Shown here piece by piece: positions 36,768 to 45,343 of a stretch of DNA of 64,000 nt. The translations under genes and the position numbers were made by a program. Position 1 is the stretch's first letter; every line of letters starts with the position of its first letter. The DNA is from Bacteroidales bacterium (GTDB lineage: Bacteria > Bacteroidota > Bacteroidia > Bacteroidales > Lentimicrobiaceae). The DNA lies in contig JAEUTG010000010.1 of assembly GCA_016788045.1 (NCBI GenBank), forward strand, positions 1-64,000, given 5' to 3'. The notes beneath the pieces were generated by a model. It saw only the letters and a list, made by a program, of their open reading frames with translations, was not told where the DNA came from and searched no databases.

Positions 36768-36779
36768 GCGATCGTCTCC

Positions 36780-36810
36780 TTGCTATTGAGGTGCGTTTTC
36801 GTTAACTTTG
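36780..36810 (+). promoter_or_regulatory. Promoter of the small TPR membrane protein gene
   Basis: TTG (36780-36782), 20 bases, TAACTTTG (36803-36810). Leader of about 17 bases to the ATG at 36831. Confidence 0.65.
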
Positions 36811-36830
36811 CGGAAACAGATGCTGAAACC

Positions 36831-37100
36831 ATGGAAAATCTCAAAACCGGCTCAACTCCGACTGAGGCAGAGGTTGAGTTCAATGCACTGAAATCTCAGG
36901 GGGATGATTTTTTCAGGATCGAACTACTGAGACAAGCCAGGAATTTTTACGAAAAAGCACTGGCCAGGAATCCTGAATCCACAGAAGTGAAGGCTTTGCT
37001 GGATCAGTGCAATAAAATGCTTGGCTTTGAGAACCGGGTAGTGTGGATACTGCTTGGGTCAACAGCAGTGGTTATTGCGGGCACCCTGCTCTTTTTGTGA
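36831..37100 (+). CDS. Small TPR-like protein with C-terminal membrane anchor
   Basis: An 89-residue protein. Residues 10-60 form one TPR-like helical pair (FFRIELLRQARNFYEKALARNPES), and residues 68-88 form a single hydrophobic segment at the very C-terminus (VVWILLGSTAVVIAGTLLFL), so it looks tail-anchored with the TPR in the cytoplasm. I do not recognise a named family. A promoter upstream supports the start; the longer reading frame from 36780 would begin inside it. Confidence 0.65.
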   Translation: MENLKTGSTPTEAEVEFNALKSQGDDFFRIELLRQARNFYEKALARNPESTEVKALLDQCNKMLGFENRVVWILLGSTAVVIAGTLLFL

Positions 37101-37142
37101 TCACCGGAACAGCAGGTCATTTGACAGGAACCGGCAAAAATG

Positions 37143-37169
37143 AAAAAGGCAGCCCCCTAAGCCGCCTTT
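37143..37169 (-). terminator. Terminator of the response regulator gene
   Basis: Minus strand: a 9-bp stem (AAAGGCGGC with GGCTGCCTTT, one G-T pair), followed by TTTTTCATTTTT. It lies 23 bases after the stop of the gene at 37192. Confidence 0.7.
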
Positions 37170-37191
37170 ACAGTTAACCGAGTAATCCGAG

Positions 37192-37692
37192 TTACGAGAT
37201 TTTGGTGAGGGTTTTTAAAACCCCCGGGCCCAGGACGGCTCCCAACTTCTCGAGCAGTAAGTGTTTGTCAATAGGTTTTGATATGTAATCTGTGCAGCCC
37301 GATGCAAAACAAAGCTGAACTTCGTTGTCGTGCACGTAGGCTGTCTGGGCAATCACGGGGAGATCAGGCATCATGCTGTGAATCGCTATGGTAGCATCAA
37401 ATCCGTTTATTCCCGGCATATTGATATCCATCAGTACAACATCAATATTGCGGTTTTCGCGTACAGTATTGATGGCTTCCTGCCCTGAAGAGGCCCATAA
37501 AACTGTGGCTTCTGTGTTACGGAGAATCGTTTTGAGGTAAAGGAAACTGCAATCGGTGTCCTCTGCTATCAAAATTATTTTTCCTTTCCAATTGTATATT
37601 TTCCCAGGGGCAGGATTGTTAAAATTGGTAAACATCAAATCGTTCATGAGTCGCCTGGTTGTGTGTAGAGTTGTTTCACTAGTGCTTGACAT
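37192..37692 (-). CDS. Stand-alone response regulator receiver protein
   Basis: A 166-residue CheY-like protein. After an N-terminal tail of about 38 residues, the receiver domain shows the acidic pair in IAEDTD, the phospho-acceptor Asp in VVLMDINMPG and the Lys in ISKPI. There is no output domain. It may act by protein-protein contact with a kinase or another regulator, as do receivers of hybrid-kinase phosphorelays. No kinase is adjacent; the nearest is 14 kb away. The ATG at 37692 leaves the long tail; a start at an internal ATG (residue 16 or 20) is possible. Confidence 0.85.
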   Translation of the reverse strand: MSSTSETTLHTTRRLMNDLMFTNFNNPAPGKIYNWKGKIILIAEDTDCSFLYLKTILRNTEATVLWASSGQEAINTVRENRNIDVVLMDINMPGINGFDATIAIHSMMPDLPVIAQTAYVHDNEVQLCFASGCTDYISKPIDKHLLLEKLGAVLGPGVLKTLTKIS

Positions 37693-37781
37693 GGGTTTAT
37701 CAAGCTAAACCCAAAAAGTAACCTCAAATAGTGAAATATTTTTTTTGAGATCAACGCATGATCAATTGAACCAACGGGGGC

Positions 37782-37813
37782 TTGTATCATAACGAATCTT
37801 TTTCGTACTTTTG
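37782..37813 (+). promoter_or_regulatory. Promoter of tRNA-Arg
   Basis: TTG (37782-37784), 21 bases, TACTTTTG (37806-37813), 65 bases before the mature tRNA. Confidence 0.6.
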
Positions 37814-37878
37814 CACCCTCAATTCCGTTTCATGGTAGGAAATCCTGCCGGAATCGATCTGAAAGTGCCTTGTTTTCC

Positions 37879-37955
37879 GGTCCGGTAGCTCAGCTGGATA
37901 GAGCAGCAGCCTTCTAAGCTGCGGGTCGTGGGTTCGAATCCCGCCCGGATCACCA
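37879..37955 (+). tRNA. tRNA-Arg (TCT)
   Basis: 77 bases including an encoded CCA. Acceptor GGTCCGG/CCGGATC (one G-T pair), D arm AGCTCAGCTGGATAGAGC, anticodon stem GCAGC/GCTGC with loop CTTCTAA (anticodon TCT), T arm CGTGGGTTCGAATCCCG. Confidence 0.94.
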
Positions 37956-37966
37956 GGAATTTCATT

Positions 37967-38004
37967 AACCGCTTGTAAATCATTGATTTATAAGCGGTTT
38001 TTTT
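37967..38004 (+). terminator. Terminator of tRNA-Arg
   Basis: A 15-bp stem (AACCGCTTGTAAATC with GATTTATAAGCGGTT, one G-T pair) with a 3-base loop, then a T run. Confidence 0.88.
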
Positions 38005-38024
38005 ATTGCTTCAGCCAGGTATCG

Positions 38025-38047
38025 GGCACAAATCACAGACTTGCGCC
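38025..38047. repeat. REP-like palindrome, copy 2
   Basis: GGCACAAA...CTTGCGCC, related to 36601-36623; again directly behind a tRNA terminator. Confidence 0.55.
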
Positions 38048-38201
38048 TTTCTGTCTGTGCCTACAGCCTTCCCTGTGCGACTGCCGACGAAATTCACTCA
38101 TCCATTCAAAAAGCTTTACAATTACCGCAAATTTATTCCTCAAGATAAACAGCCTGACACAAACAAATATCCTTATATTTGTCTGAGCAATATACTTAGC
38201 A

Positions 38202-39650
38202 ATGAACAATATATTCTTGTTTTTGGGGTTGACCATTCCACTGCTTTTCATTCAGCCCATGGGTCTGGCCCAAAGGGTAAGTCAACAGGAAGCTTCACAA
38301 GTGGCTTCGGCTTACCTGCTTTCAAGAAATCCCGGCCTTCTCCCCGGGGATGTTAAACCCCTGCTTTCAAACCATGACACCCTTGCCTGGCTGCTGAACT
38401 GTGAGCCCCAGGGGTTTCTGATCACTGCCGCTGAGCGCAGTCTGCCGCCCATCATTGCCTGGTCGGAAGAAGGCAATTTCGGGGAAGGGGAAGCCTGGGC
38501 CAGCTTTTATCCTTTGCTGATTTACGATTTAAAGACCCGTAAAACGTTTATCGATCCGGGGTCGTCCGAAGCCCTGAAAAACAGGCAATTGTGGAGATAC
38601 TGGAACAACCCGCGGGCCGAAGTCAGGGATTATCAGCAATGGCCTCCCGAAGGATGGTCATCTACCGGTGGCTGGTTGTTTACCAACTGGACCCAGTCGG
38701 CTCCCTACAATGCCCTCTGCCCCATCGACGGACAGACGCAGCAGCGGAGCGTGGCCGGGTGTCCGGCAACGGCCATGGCCCAGATACTGAACTTCCACCA
38801 CAGAACCAACGGTACCCGGTTTGACGATGCCGACGATTATTACCACAGCTACGGGGCCGGCAACAGCTACTGGATCGACAATGACTGGGAGACCCGCGGA
38901 TTTCCATCGTGGGATCAGCTGAATGTGTACCTGGATACGCTGGAAGCGCATTATGCCGGGGGTGTCGTGCTGAGCAATACCGACAAGGCTGCCCTCACCT
39001 ATGCCTGCGGGGCAGCAGCGAAACAGGTATACAGTTCTTCTGGTTCAGGAACTTATGGCGTTGATCAGGCTTACAATGCCTACCTCCGTTTCGGGTATTC
39101 CGATGCCCGCCTCGATGGCCCCCTGAATCCCGAACTCAACCTGCAGCTTGCGCAGAACATTATGCTGGCCCTTCCTGCACACCTGGCACTGGTTAATCCG
39201 GAATGGACAGTCGGCCACAATGTGGTAGTAGACGGCTACAGCACCGATGATCTGTACCACTTCAATTTCGGCTGGGGTGGTTCAGCCAACGGATGGTACA
39301 CCATGCCGCCTGCCGATATCCCCTACGATCTTACCGTGATCGAAGGCCTTGTGCTCGATATCAACCTGAGCAACCCACCAGTTGGGTTCTCCGAAGCAAC
39401 GCAGACAAAGCAGTACAGCACTCTGTTCTACAATGAAGAATGTAACTGTCTTTTTCTGCACAATGAACCACTGCCTTCCGGTGCGGTTGTGAGAATTTTT
39501 GACCAAAGCGGGCGGCTGGTTCAGCATTCACAGCTACCGTCAGGAAGTGTGCAGCAAAGCATGGCCGTAAAAGAACTTCCCGTTGGTTTGTACATCGCCG
39601 TGATCGTTTCAGCAGATGGCGGTACAGCAAAATGTAAGTTTGTCAGGTAA
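38202..39650 (+). CDS. C10 (streptopain-like) cysteine protease with T9SS tail
   Basis: A 482-residue secreted protease: signal peptide (about 1-23), a pro-region (about 24-150), then the peptidase C10 domain with catalytic Cys187 (SVAGCPATAMAQ) and His339 (TVGHNVVVDGY), and the following FNFGWGG motif. The last 80 residues (from about 400) form a beta-sandwich type A sorting domain (GRLVQHSQLPSG, LPVGLYIAVI) that targets proteins to the type IX secretion system. It should be released or attached to the cell surface and degrade proteins outside. A TATATTTG box (38174-38181) lies 20 bases before the ATG. Confidence 0.9.
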   Translation: MNNIFLFLGLTIPLLFIQPMGLAQRVSQQEASQVASAYLLSRNPGLLPGDVKPLLSNHDTLAWLLNCEPQGFLITAAERSLPPIIAWSEEGNFGEGEAWASFYPLLIYDLKTRKTFIDPGSSEALKNRQLWRYWNNPRAEVRDYQQWPPEGWSSTGGWLFTNWTQSAPYNALCPIDGQTQQRSVAGCPATAMAQILNFHHRTNGTRFDDADDYYHSYGAGNSYWIDNDWETRGFPSWDQLNVYLDTLEAHYAGGVVLSNTDKAALTYACGAAAKQVYSSSGSGTYGVDQAYNAYLRFGYSDARLDGPLNPELNLQLAQNIMLALPAHLALVNPEWTVGHNVVVDGYSTDDLYHFNFGWGGSANGWYTMPPADIPYDLTVIEGLVLDINLSNPPVGFSEATQTKQYSTLFYNEECNCLFLHNEPLPSGAVVRIFDQSGRLVQHSQLPSGSVQQSMAVKELPVGLYIAVIVSADGGTAKCKFVR

Positions 39651-39927
39651 TTGAAATATTTCTCAATCATTTGACATACAGCAACATACAGTTACAACAG
39701 ATTATTTATCAACAAAGCTGTTCATAAACTCTTCCATGCAGCCACGGTGCAAACGGGCTATGTGATGTATTTTTGCAATCGCTTTGCCCGTATTCAACCC
39801 TGACATACCTCTGATTTCTGAGTCTGACTGTTACTTCCGGTAGTGGTCAGCGGATTTGTGTGTGTATTGACAGCCCGGGCAGGTAACTGAACCGAACACT
39901 GTTTTAACCAAAGCGAATCCACAACCA

Positions 39928-41007
39928 ATGATTTCAGCAAGAAAAGCGAAACTGGTGCTGTCAGACGGTACAATCTTCAGCGGCAACTCATTTGGATACG
40001 AAAGTCCGGTGTCCGGGGAGGTTGTTTTCAATACTGCCATGACAGGATATCCGGAGAGTCTGACCGATCCTTCGTATGCCGGACAGATTCTGGTAGCAAC
40101 CTACCCTCTGATCGGGAACTACGGGGTACCTGAGGACAGCATCGCCCATGGATTGCCGGTTCATTTCGAATCAGACAGGGTTCAGGTAACGGCCCTGATC
40201 GTTTCAGAGTATTCGGCCCAGTACAGTCACTGGAATGCCCGGAAAAGTCTGGGAGAATGGCTTAAAGAGAACAAAGTGCCGGGGCTCTCAGGCATTGATA
40301 CCCGGAAACTGACAAGGATCATCAGGGAAAAAGGTTCCATCCCGGGGAAAATCATTTTTGATCATGAGGATCCGGGATTTACCGACCCCAACAAAGAGAA
40401 CCTGGTGGCAAGGGTCAGCACTCCTCAGGTGATTACTTACGGCACAGGGAAAACCCGGATATTGCTGGTGGATTGCGGGGTTAAGTACAACATTATCCGG
40501 CATTTTGTGAACAGGGACACCACGGTGATCCGGGTTCCCTGGGATTACGATTACCATCAGGAGGAATACGACGGCCTGTTTATTTCCAACGGCCCGGGAG
40601 ATCCCAAAATGTGCGGCACAACCATCAGCAACCTCAGCCGGTCGTTGCAGCAGGATAAACCAGTTTTCGGAATCTGCCTCGGCAATCAGCTGCTGGCTCT
40701 GGCATCGGGAGCCGACACCTATAAACTCAAATACGGACATCGCAGCCACAATCAACCCGTTTTACAGTGCGGCACCAACAAAGCCCTCATCACCTCACAG
40801 AACCATGGGTTTGCCATCAACAATGATTCACTTTCGCCGGACTGGGAGCCCTATTTTATCAACCTCAACGACGGAACCAATGAGGGCATCCGGCATAAGA
40901 AGAAACCGGTATTTTCGGTTCAGTTTCATCCCGAAGCTTCAAGTGGCCCTACCGATAGTGAGTATTTGTTTGATGAGTTTCTGAAGGCTGTGAAAAGTCA
41001 AGAATGA
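39928..41007 (+). CDS. carA: Carbamoyl-phosphate synthase small subunit
   Basis: A 359-residue glutamine amidotransferase subunit that supplies ammonia to CarB for carbamoyl phosphate used in pyrimidine and arginine synthesis. N-terminal CPSase domain with FNTAMTGYPESLTDPSY; C-terminal class I glutaminase with the nucleophile Cys in FGICLGNQ and the His-Glu pair in FHPEAS. Normal length. A TATTTTTG box at 39768-39775 could be the promoter, but it has no -33 element. carB follows 219 bases later on the same strand. Confidence 0.96.
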   Translation: MISARKAKLVLSDGTIFSGNSFGYESPVSGEVVFNTAMTGYPESLTDPSYAGQILVATYPLIGNYGVPEDSIAHGLPVHFESDRVQVTALIVSEYSAQYSHWNARKSLGEWLKENKVPGLSGIDTRKLTRIIREKGSIPGKIIFDHEDPGFTDPNKENLVARVSTPQVITYGTGKTRILLVDCGVKYNIIRHFVNRDTTVIRVPWDYDYHQEEYDGLFISNGPGDPKMCGTTISNLSRSLQQDKPVFGICLGNQLLALASGADTYKLKYGHRSHNQPVLQCGTNKALITSQNHGFAINNDSLSPDWEPYFINLNDGTNEGIRHKKKPVFSVQFHPEASSGPTDSEYLFDEFLKAVKSQE

Positions 41008-41226
41008 GAGAACCAACGAGAAAGGGTGAAAGGGTGAAAGAGAGGGAAAAATCGGGAACAAAGAGTAATTACAGCGCAATCTATTGGAATAGAGCATATT
41101 AGTAAGTAACTGATGGACGAAGTAACTGCAAAGACGCAGCCTGCTGCGTCTCAATAACCTACAAAAAGATACAGGAAAACGAAAAATCAGCCTTAAAAAA
41201 CTGTAAACAGTCAGAAAAATCAACGA
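41008..41226. repeat. carA-carB spacer with short repeats
   Basis: Contains tandem GGGTGAAA units (about 41025-41042) and the palindrome AGACGCAG/CTGCGTCT (41132-41151) without a T run. Unusually long for a carAB gap; cotranscription is still likely. Confidence 0.5.
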
Positions 41227-44200
41227 ATGAAAAAAATATTGATTCTTGGCTCAGGAGCACTTAAGATCGGGGAAGCCGGCGAATTTGATTACAGTGGGTC
41301 GCAGGCCATCAAAGCCCTGAAGGAAGAAGGGGTTTACACCATCCTGATCAACCCCAACATCGCCACAGTGCAGACCTCAGAGGGAGGAGCTGACCGTATC
41401 TATTTTCTGCCTGTAACCCCGTTTTTCGTTGAAAGGGTCATCCTGAAAGAGAAACCTGAAGGCATTCTGCTTTCATTCGGAGGACAAACGGCCCTCAACT
41501 GCGGCATTGAGTTGTACAAAAGCGGTGTTTTTGACCGGAATGGTGTGCAGGTATTGGGCACGCCGGTGCAGTCGATTATCAATACCGAAGACCGGCAGAT
41601 TTTTGCCGACAACCTCAGACGCATAGAGGTAAAAACTCCGGAGAGTGTCGCAGTGACCAGCATGGAAGATGCTCTGAAGGCTGCTGACAGGCTGGGGTTT
41701 CCGGTTATCGTGAGGGCTGCTTTTACCCTCGGAGGACAGGGATCAGGGTTCTGCAACAATGCTGAAGAACTTCAGCGTCTGGCAGCAAAGGCTTTTTCCT
41801 ATGCGGATCAGATACTGGTTGAAGAGTCATTGAAAGGCTGGAAGGAAGTTGAGTATGAAGTTGTACGTGACCGGTACGACAACTGCATCACCGTATGCAA
41901 CATGGAGAATTTCGACCCTCTCGGCATCCACACAGGAGAAAGCATCGTGGTGGCACCTTCCCAGACGCTTTCAAACAAGGAATACCACAAGCTGCGGTCC
42001 CTGGCCATTAAAATAGTGCGGGATACCGGGATTGTGGGGGAATGTAATGTTCAGTATGCCCTGGATCCCGACAGTGAGGACTACCGCGTAATCGAAGTGA
42101 ATGCCCGGCTTTCGAGGTCATCGGCCCTTGCATCGAAGGCGACAGGTTATCCGCTGGCTTTTGTGGCAGCCAAGCTGGCCCTGGGCTATGGGCTGCATGA
42201 GCTCAAAAATGCGGTTACACGCACCACCACGGCATTCTTCGAACCCGCGCTGGATTATGTCGTGGTGAAGATTCCGCGCTGGGATCTGAATAAATTTTCC
42301 GGGGTCTCAAAAGAGATCGGCAGCAGCATGAAAAGTGTCGGTGAAATCATGGCCATCGGTCGCACTTTTGAGGAAGCGATACAGAAAGGGCTGCGCATGG
42401 TTGGACAGGGTACCCATGGTTTTACCGGCAACAGCGACATTGAATTTGCTGACATTGAGAAGGCGCTTTCGGAGCCGACGGATATGCGGATATACGCCAT
42501 CGAAGCAGCGTTTGAAGCAGGATTCCCTGTTCAGAAAATCCATGATCTGACGCGCATTGACCTTTGGTTTCTGGATAAGCTCAAAACAATCTATGATCTG
42601 TCACAGATTCTCCGGACTTTCCATTCGCCGGAGGAAGCGGATCCTGAAATCCTGCTTGAAGCCAAGCGAAAGGGGTTCTCTGATTTTCAGCTCGCAAGGC
42701 TGATCATCAAAGGAAGCGGCAATCTGCATGACGACCTGATGAAAGTGAGGAATCACCGAAAAAGCCTCGGAATCGTCCCTTATATCCGTCAGATCGATAC
42801 CCTTGCTGCCGAATATCCTGCAGCCACGAATTACCTTTACCTCACCTACTCTGGTGATGGGCATGATATTGAGACCGAGAAAGACGGGCGGTCTGTGGTT
42901 GTTCTCGGGTCAGGGGCTTACAGGATAGGCAGTTCCGTAGAATTCGACTGGTGTTCGGTCAATGCGCTGGCTACTGCCCGCAAAGAGGGCTACCGGGGCA
43001 TTATGATCAACTACAACCCCGAAACCGTGAGTACCGATTATGACACCTGTGACCGGCTATATTTTGATGAGTTATCTTTCGAGCGAACCATGGACATCAT
43101 CGAGCTGGAAGCGCCGATGGGGGTGATTGTGAGTACCGGTGGTCAGATCGCCAACAACCTGGCCATGCGGCTGCACCACCAGCAGGTTCCGGTGTCAGGC
43201 ACCTCGCCGGTAAGCATCGACATGGCAGAAAACCGTCACAAATTCTCCTCCCTGCTCGACACCCTTGGCATTGACCAGCCCCGGTGGAGCGAACTGACAG
43301 AGAAGGAACATATCTACCGTTTTGCCGATGAAGTCGGATTCCCGGTCCTAATCCGGCCCTCCTATGTTCTCTCTGGTGCTGCCATGAACGTAGTGAGCAA
43401 CCGCCAGGAGCTGGATTACTTCCTGAACCTGGCTACCAGGGTATCGAAAGAATTTCCGGTGGTGGTTTCAGAGTTTATTCAGCACGCCAAAGAGATTGAA
43501 ATTGATGCGGTAGCGGACCACGGGGAAATCATCGCCTACGCCATTTCCGAGCACATTGAATTTGCCGGGGTGCATTCAGGAGATGCCACCATTGTTTTCC
43601 CGGCTCAAAAGATGTATTTTGAAACGGCCCGCCGCATCAAGCGGATATCGAGGGATATTGCCAGGGCACTCAACATCACCGGCCCGTTCAACATGCAGTT
43701 GCTGGCACGCGATAATGAAATCAAAGTCATTGAATGTAACCTGAGGGCTTCGCGCAGCTTTCCTTTTGTTTCAAAGGTATTAAAAATCAACCTTATTGAG
43801 CTGGCCACAAAAGTAATGCTTGGTTGTACGGTGAGTAAACCCGGCAAGTCGGCATTCGACCTTGATTATGTGGGTATTAAGGCGTCGCAATTCTCGTTTG
43901 CACGGCTCCAGGCGGCAGATCCGGTGCTCGGGGTTGAGATGGCCAGCACCGGTGAAGTCGGATGTCTGGGTGAGAATTACTACGAAGCCTTGCTAACCGC
44001 CATGCTCTCGGTCGGGTACAGGATCCCTGAGAAAAATGTGCTGCTGTCAACCGGGGATGCCCGTTCCAAAATCGAACTGCTCAACAGCGCCCGAATGCTT
44101 AAAGAAAGGGGCTTCAGGCTATATGCAACACCGGGTTCAGCTCAGTTTCTTACAGAAAACAACTTCGAAGTTACAACCCTCTTCTGGCCTGACGATGAAA

Positions 44201-44430
44201 CCCAGCCAAACACCCTGGAATACCTAAAAACGCGCCGGATCGACCTGGTGATCAACATCCCGAAGAATCTTTCGAAATCGGAGCTCAATAACGACTACCT
44301 GATCAGGCGCTATGCCGTCGATTTTAACATTCCGCTGATTACCAATGCCAGACTGGCCAGTGCGTTCATCTATGCTATCTGCAAGCTGAAACCTGAAGAT
44401 ATTGAGATCAAGGGGTGGGATGAATACTAG
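41227..44430 (+). CDS. carB: Carbamoyl-phosphate synthase large subunit
   Basis: A 1067-residue subunit with two homologous ATP-grasp halves (about 1-540, starting ILILGSGALKIGEAGEFDYSG, and about 555-930, starting VVVLGSGAYRIGSSVEFDW) and a C-terminal MGS-like regulatory domain (about 935-1067). It makes carbamoyl phosphate from bicarbonate, ammonia and two ATP with CarA. Length and motifs are normal. No terminator seen; a repeat-rich spacer follows. Confidence 0.97.
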   Translation: MKKILILGSGALKIGEAGEFDYSGSQAIKALKEEGVYTILINPNIATVQTSEGGADRIYFLPVTPFFVERVILKEKPEGILLSFGGQTALNCGIELYKSGVFDRNGVQVLGTPVQSIINTEDRQIFADNLRRIEVKTPESVAVTSMEDALKAADRLGFPVIVRAAFTLGGQGSGFCNNAEELQRLAAKAFSYADQILVEESLKGWKEVEYEVVRDRYDNCITVCNMENFDPLGIHTGESIVVAPSQTLSNKEYHKLRSLAIKIVRDTGIVGECNVQYALDPDSEDYRVIEVNARLSRSSALASKATGYPLAFVAAKLALGYGLHELKNAVTRTTTAFFEPALDYVVVKIPRWDLNKFSGVSKEIGSSMKSVGEIMAIGRTFEEAIQKGLRMVGQGTHGFTGNSDIEFADIEKALSEPTDMRIYAIEAAFEAGFPVQKIHDLTRIDLWFLDKLKTIYDLSQILRTFHSPEEADPEILLEAKRKGFSDFQLARLIIKGSGNLHDDLMKVRNHRKSLGIVPYIRQIDTLAAEYPAATNYLYLTYSGDGHDIETEKDGRSVVVLGSGAYRIGSSVEFDWCSVNALATARKEGYRGIMINYNPETVSTDYDTCDRLYFDELSFERTMDIIELEAPMGVIVSTGGQIANNLAMRLHHQQVPVSGTSPVSIDMAENRHKFSSLLDTLGIDQPRWSELTEKEHIYRFADEVGFPVLIRPSYVLSGAAMNVVSNRQELDYFLNLATRVSKEFPVVVSEFIQHAKEIEIDAVADHGEIIAYAISEHIEFAGVHSGDATIVFPAQKMYFETARRIKRISRDIARALNITGPFNMQLLARDNEIKVIECNLRASRSFPFVSKVLKINLIELATKVMLGCTVSKPGKSAFDLDYVGIKASQFSFARLQAADPVLGVEMASTGEVGCLGENYYEALLTAMLSVGYRIPEKNVLLSTGDARSKIELLNSARMLKERGFRLYATPGSAQFLTENNFEVTTLFWPDDETQPNTLEYLKTRRIDLVINIPKNLSKSELNNDYLIRRYAVDFNIPLITNARLASAFIYAICKLKPEDIEIKGWDEY

Positions 44431-44974
44431 TGTCAAGTAAAAAGTAAAAAGGAAAAAGGAAAAAGGAAAAAGCCTGCCTGTCTGCTACAGGCAGACAGGT
44501 AAAAAGTGAAGCTCAAAGCTCAAAGCCTGCCTGACTGCCGTCAGAGCAGGCAGGTTCAAAGCTCAAAGTATAAAGTTTACCCGACATAAGGAAAGCCAGG
44601 AGCCAGTTAATACAAGATATTGCCTATTGGATATTGGATATTAGAAGTCAGAAGTCAGAGGTCAGAGGTCAGAAGCCCGAAGCCAGTTAATACAAGATAT
44701 TATTGCCTATTAGATATTAGATATTAGATATTAGATATTGGACATTGGAAATTGGTTATTGGTTAATGGAGATTGGTTATTGTTCTTAACTCTCGTCCCC
44801 GTTTTTTAATCTCAAAAAAACTTCCTTGCGGGCTGGATATTTTGCTGCGGAAACCTTATCTTCGGGAAGTCTAATTCCCAGTGATTGTCCGCGGGTAGAA
44901 TGCTTGCAGGGAGGGCTTTACATTAATTGGTTCTGGCGGATAGTTCTGTTATAAATCATTAAAAATCAGATGGT
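44431..44974. repeat. Repeat-rich intergenic region
   Basis: No gene. It holds GGAAAAA runs (44445-44470), CTGCCTG-type palindromes (44474-44553, related to 234-291), GAAGTCAGA units (44643-44680), and a duplicated segment that begins AGCCAGTTAATACAAGATAT (44599 and 44680), followed by ATTAGAT/ATTGGAT tandem units up to 44780. Too irregular for CRISPR. Confidence 0.7.
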
Positions 44975-45343
44975 ATGAAAAATTCCTGGTTCCGTAAAGT
45001 ATTGGGCGGCCTGAGTTTCACCTCTGCCCTGTTTATTTTTCAGGCTTGTTATGGCACTCCACAGGATATTGAACCGGATGTGCACCTTGAAGGGAAGGTT
45101 GTTTCAGGCATTACAGGACTCCCCATCAAAGGCATCAGGGTCGTGCTGGATGGGCATGACCAGTACGATACCACCAACGACAGCGGGGCTTTCTCTATGT
45201 ACACCTATTTTGCCAATTCATACAAGCTGTTGTTTCAGGATATCGATTCCTCAGAAAACGGTACCTTCTCTCCTGCCGACACCATTATCCCCGGGGACAA
45301 CGATTATGCCTTTGTCAACATCAGGCTGAATCCTTTGAAATGA
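44975..45343 (+). CDS. Radical SAM-associated lipoprotein
   Basis: A 122-residue lipoprotein (lipobox IFQAC, Cys25) with one carboxypeptidase-regulatory-like beta-sandwich domain (LEGKVVSGITGLPIKGIRVVL, TTNDSGAFSMYTYF). It overlaps the radical SAM gene by four bases (ATGA). This combination matches the rSAM/lipoprotein pairs defined bioinformatically in Bacteroidetes, where the lipoprotein is thought to be a substrate or partner of the enzyme. No modified residue is known. The start follows from the signal peptide. Confidence 0.8.
   Translation: MKNSWFRKVLGGLSFTSALFIFQACYGTPQDIEPDVHLEGKVVSGITGLPIKGIRVVLDGHDQYDTTNDSGAFSMYTYFANSYKLLFQDIDSSENGTFSPADTIIPGDNDYAFVNIRLNPLK

Noticed and set aside
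44440..44780. Possible CRISPR array
   Set aside because: The units are short, irregular and without unique spacers of constant length; no cas gene is in the window.
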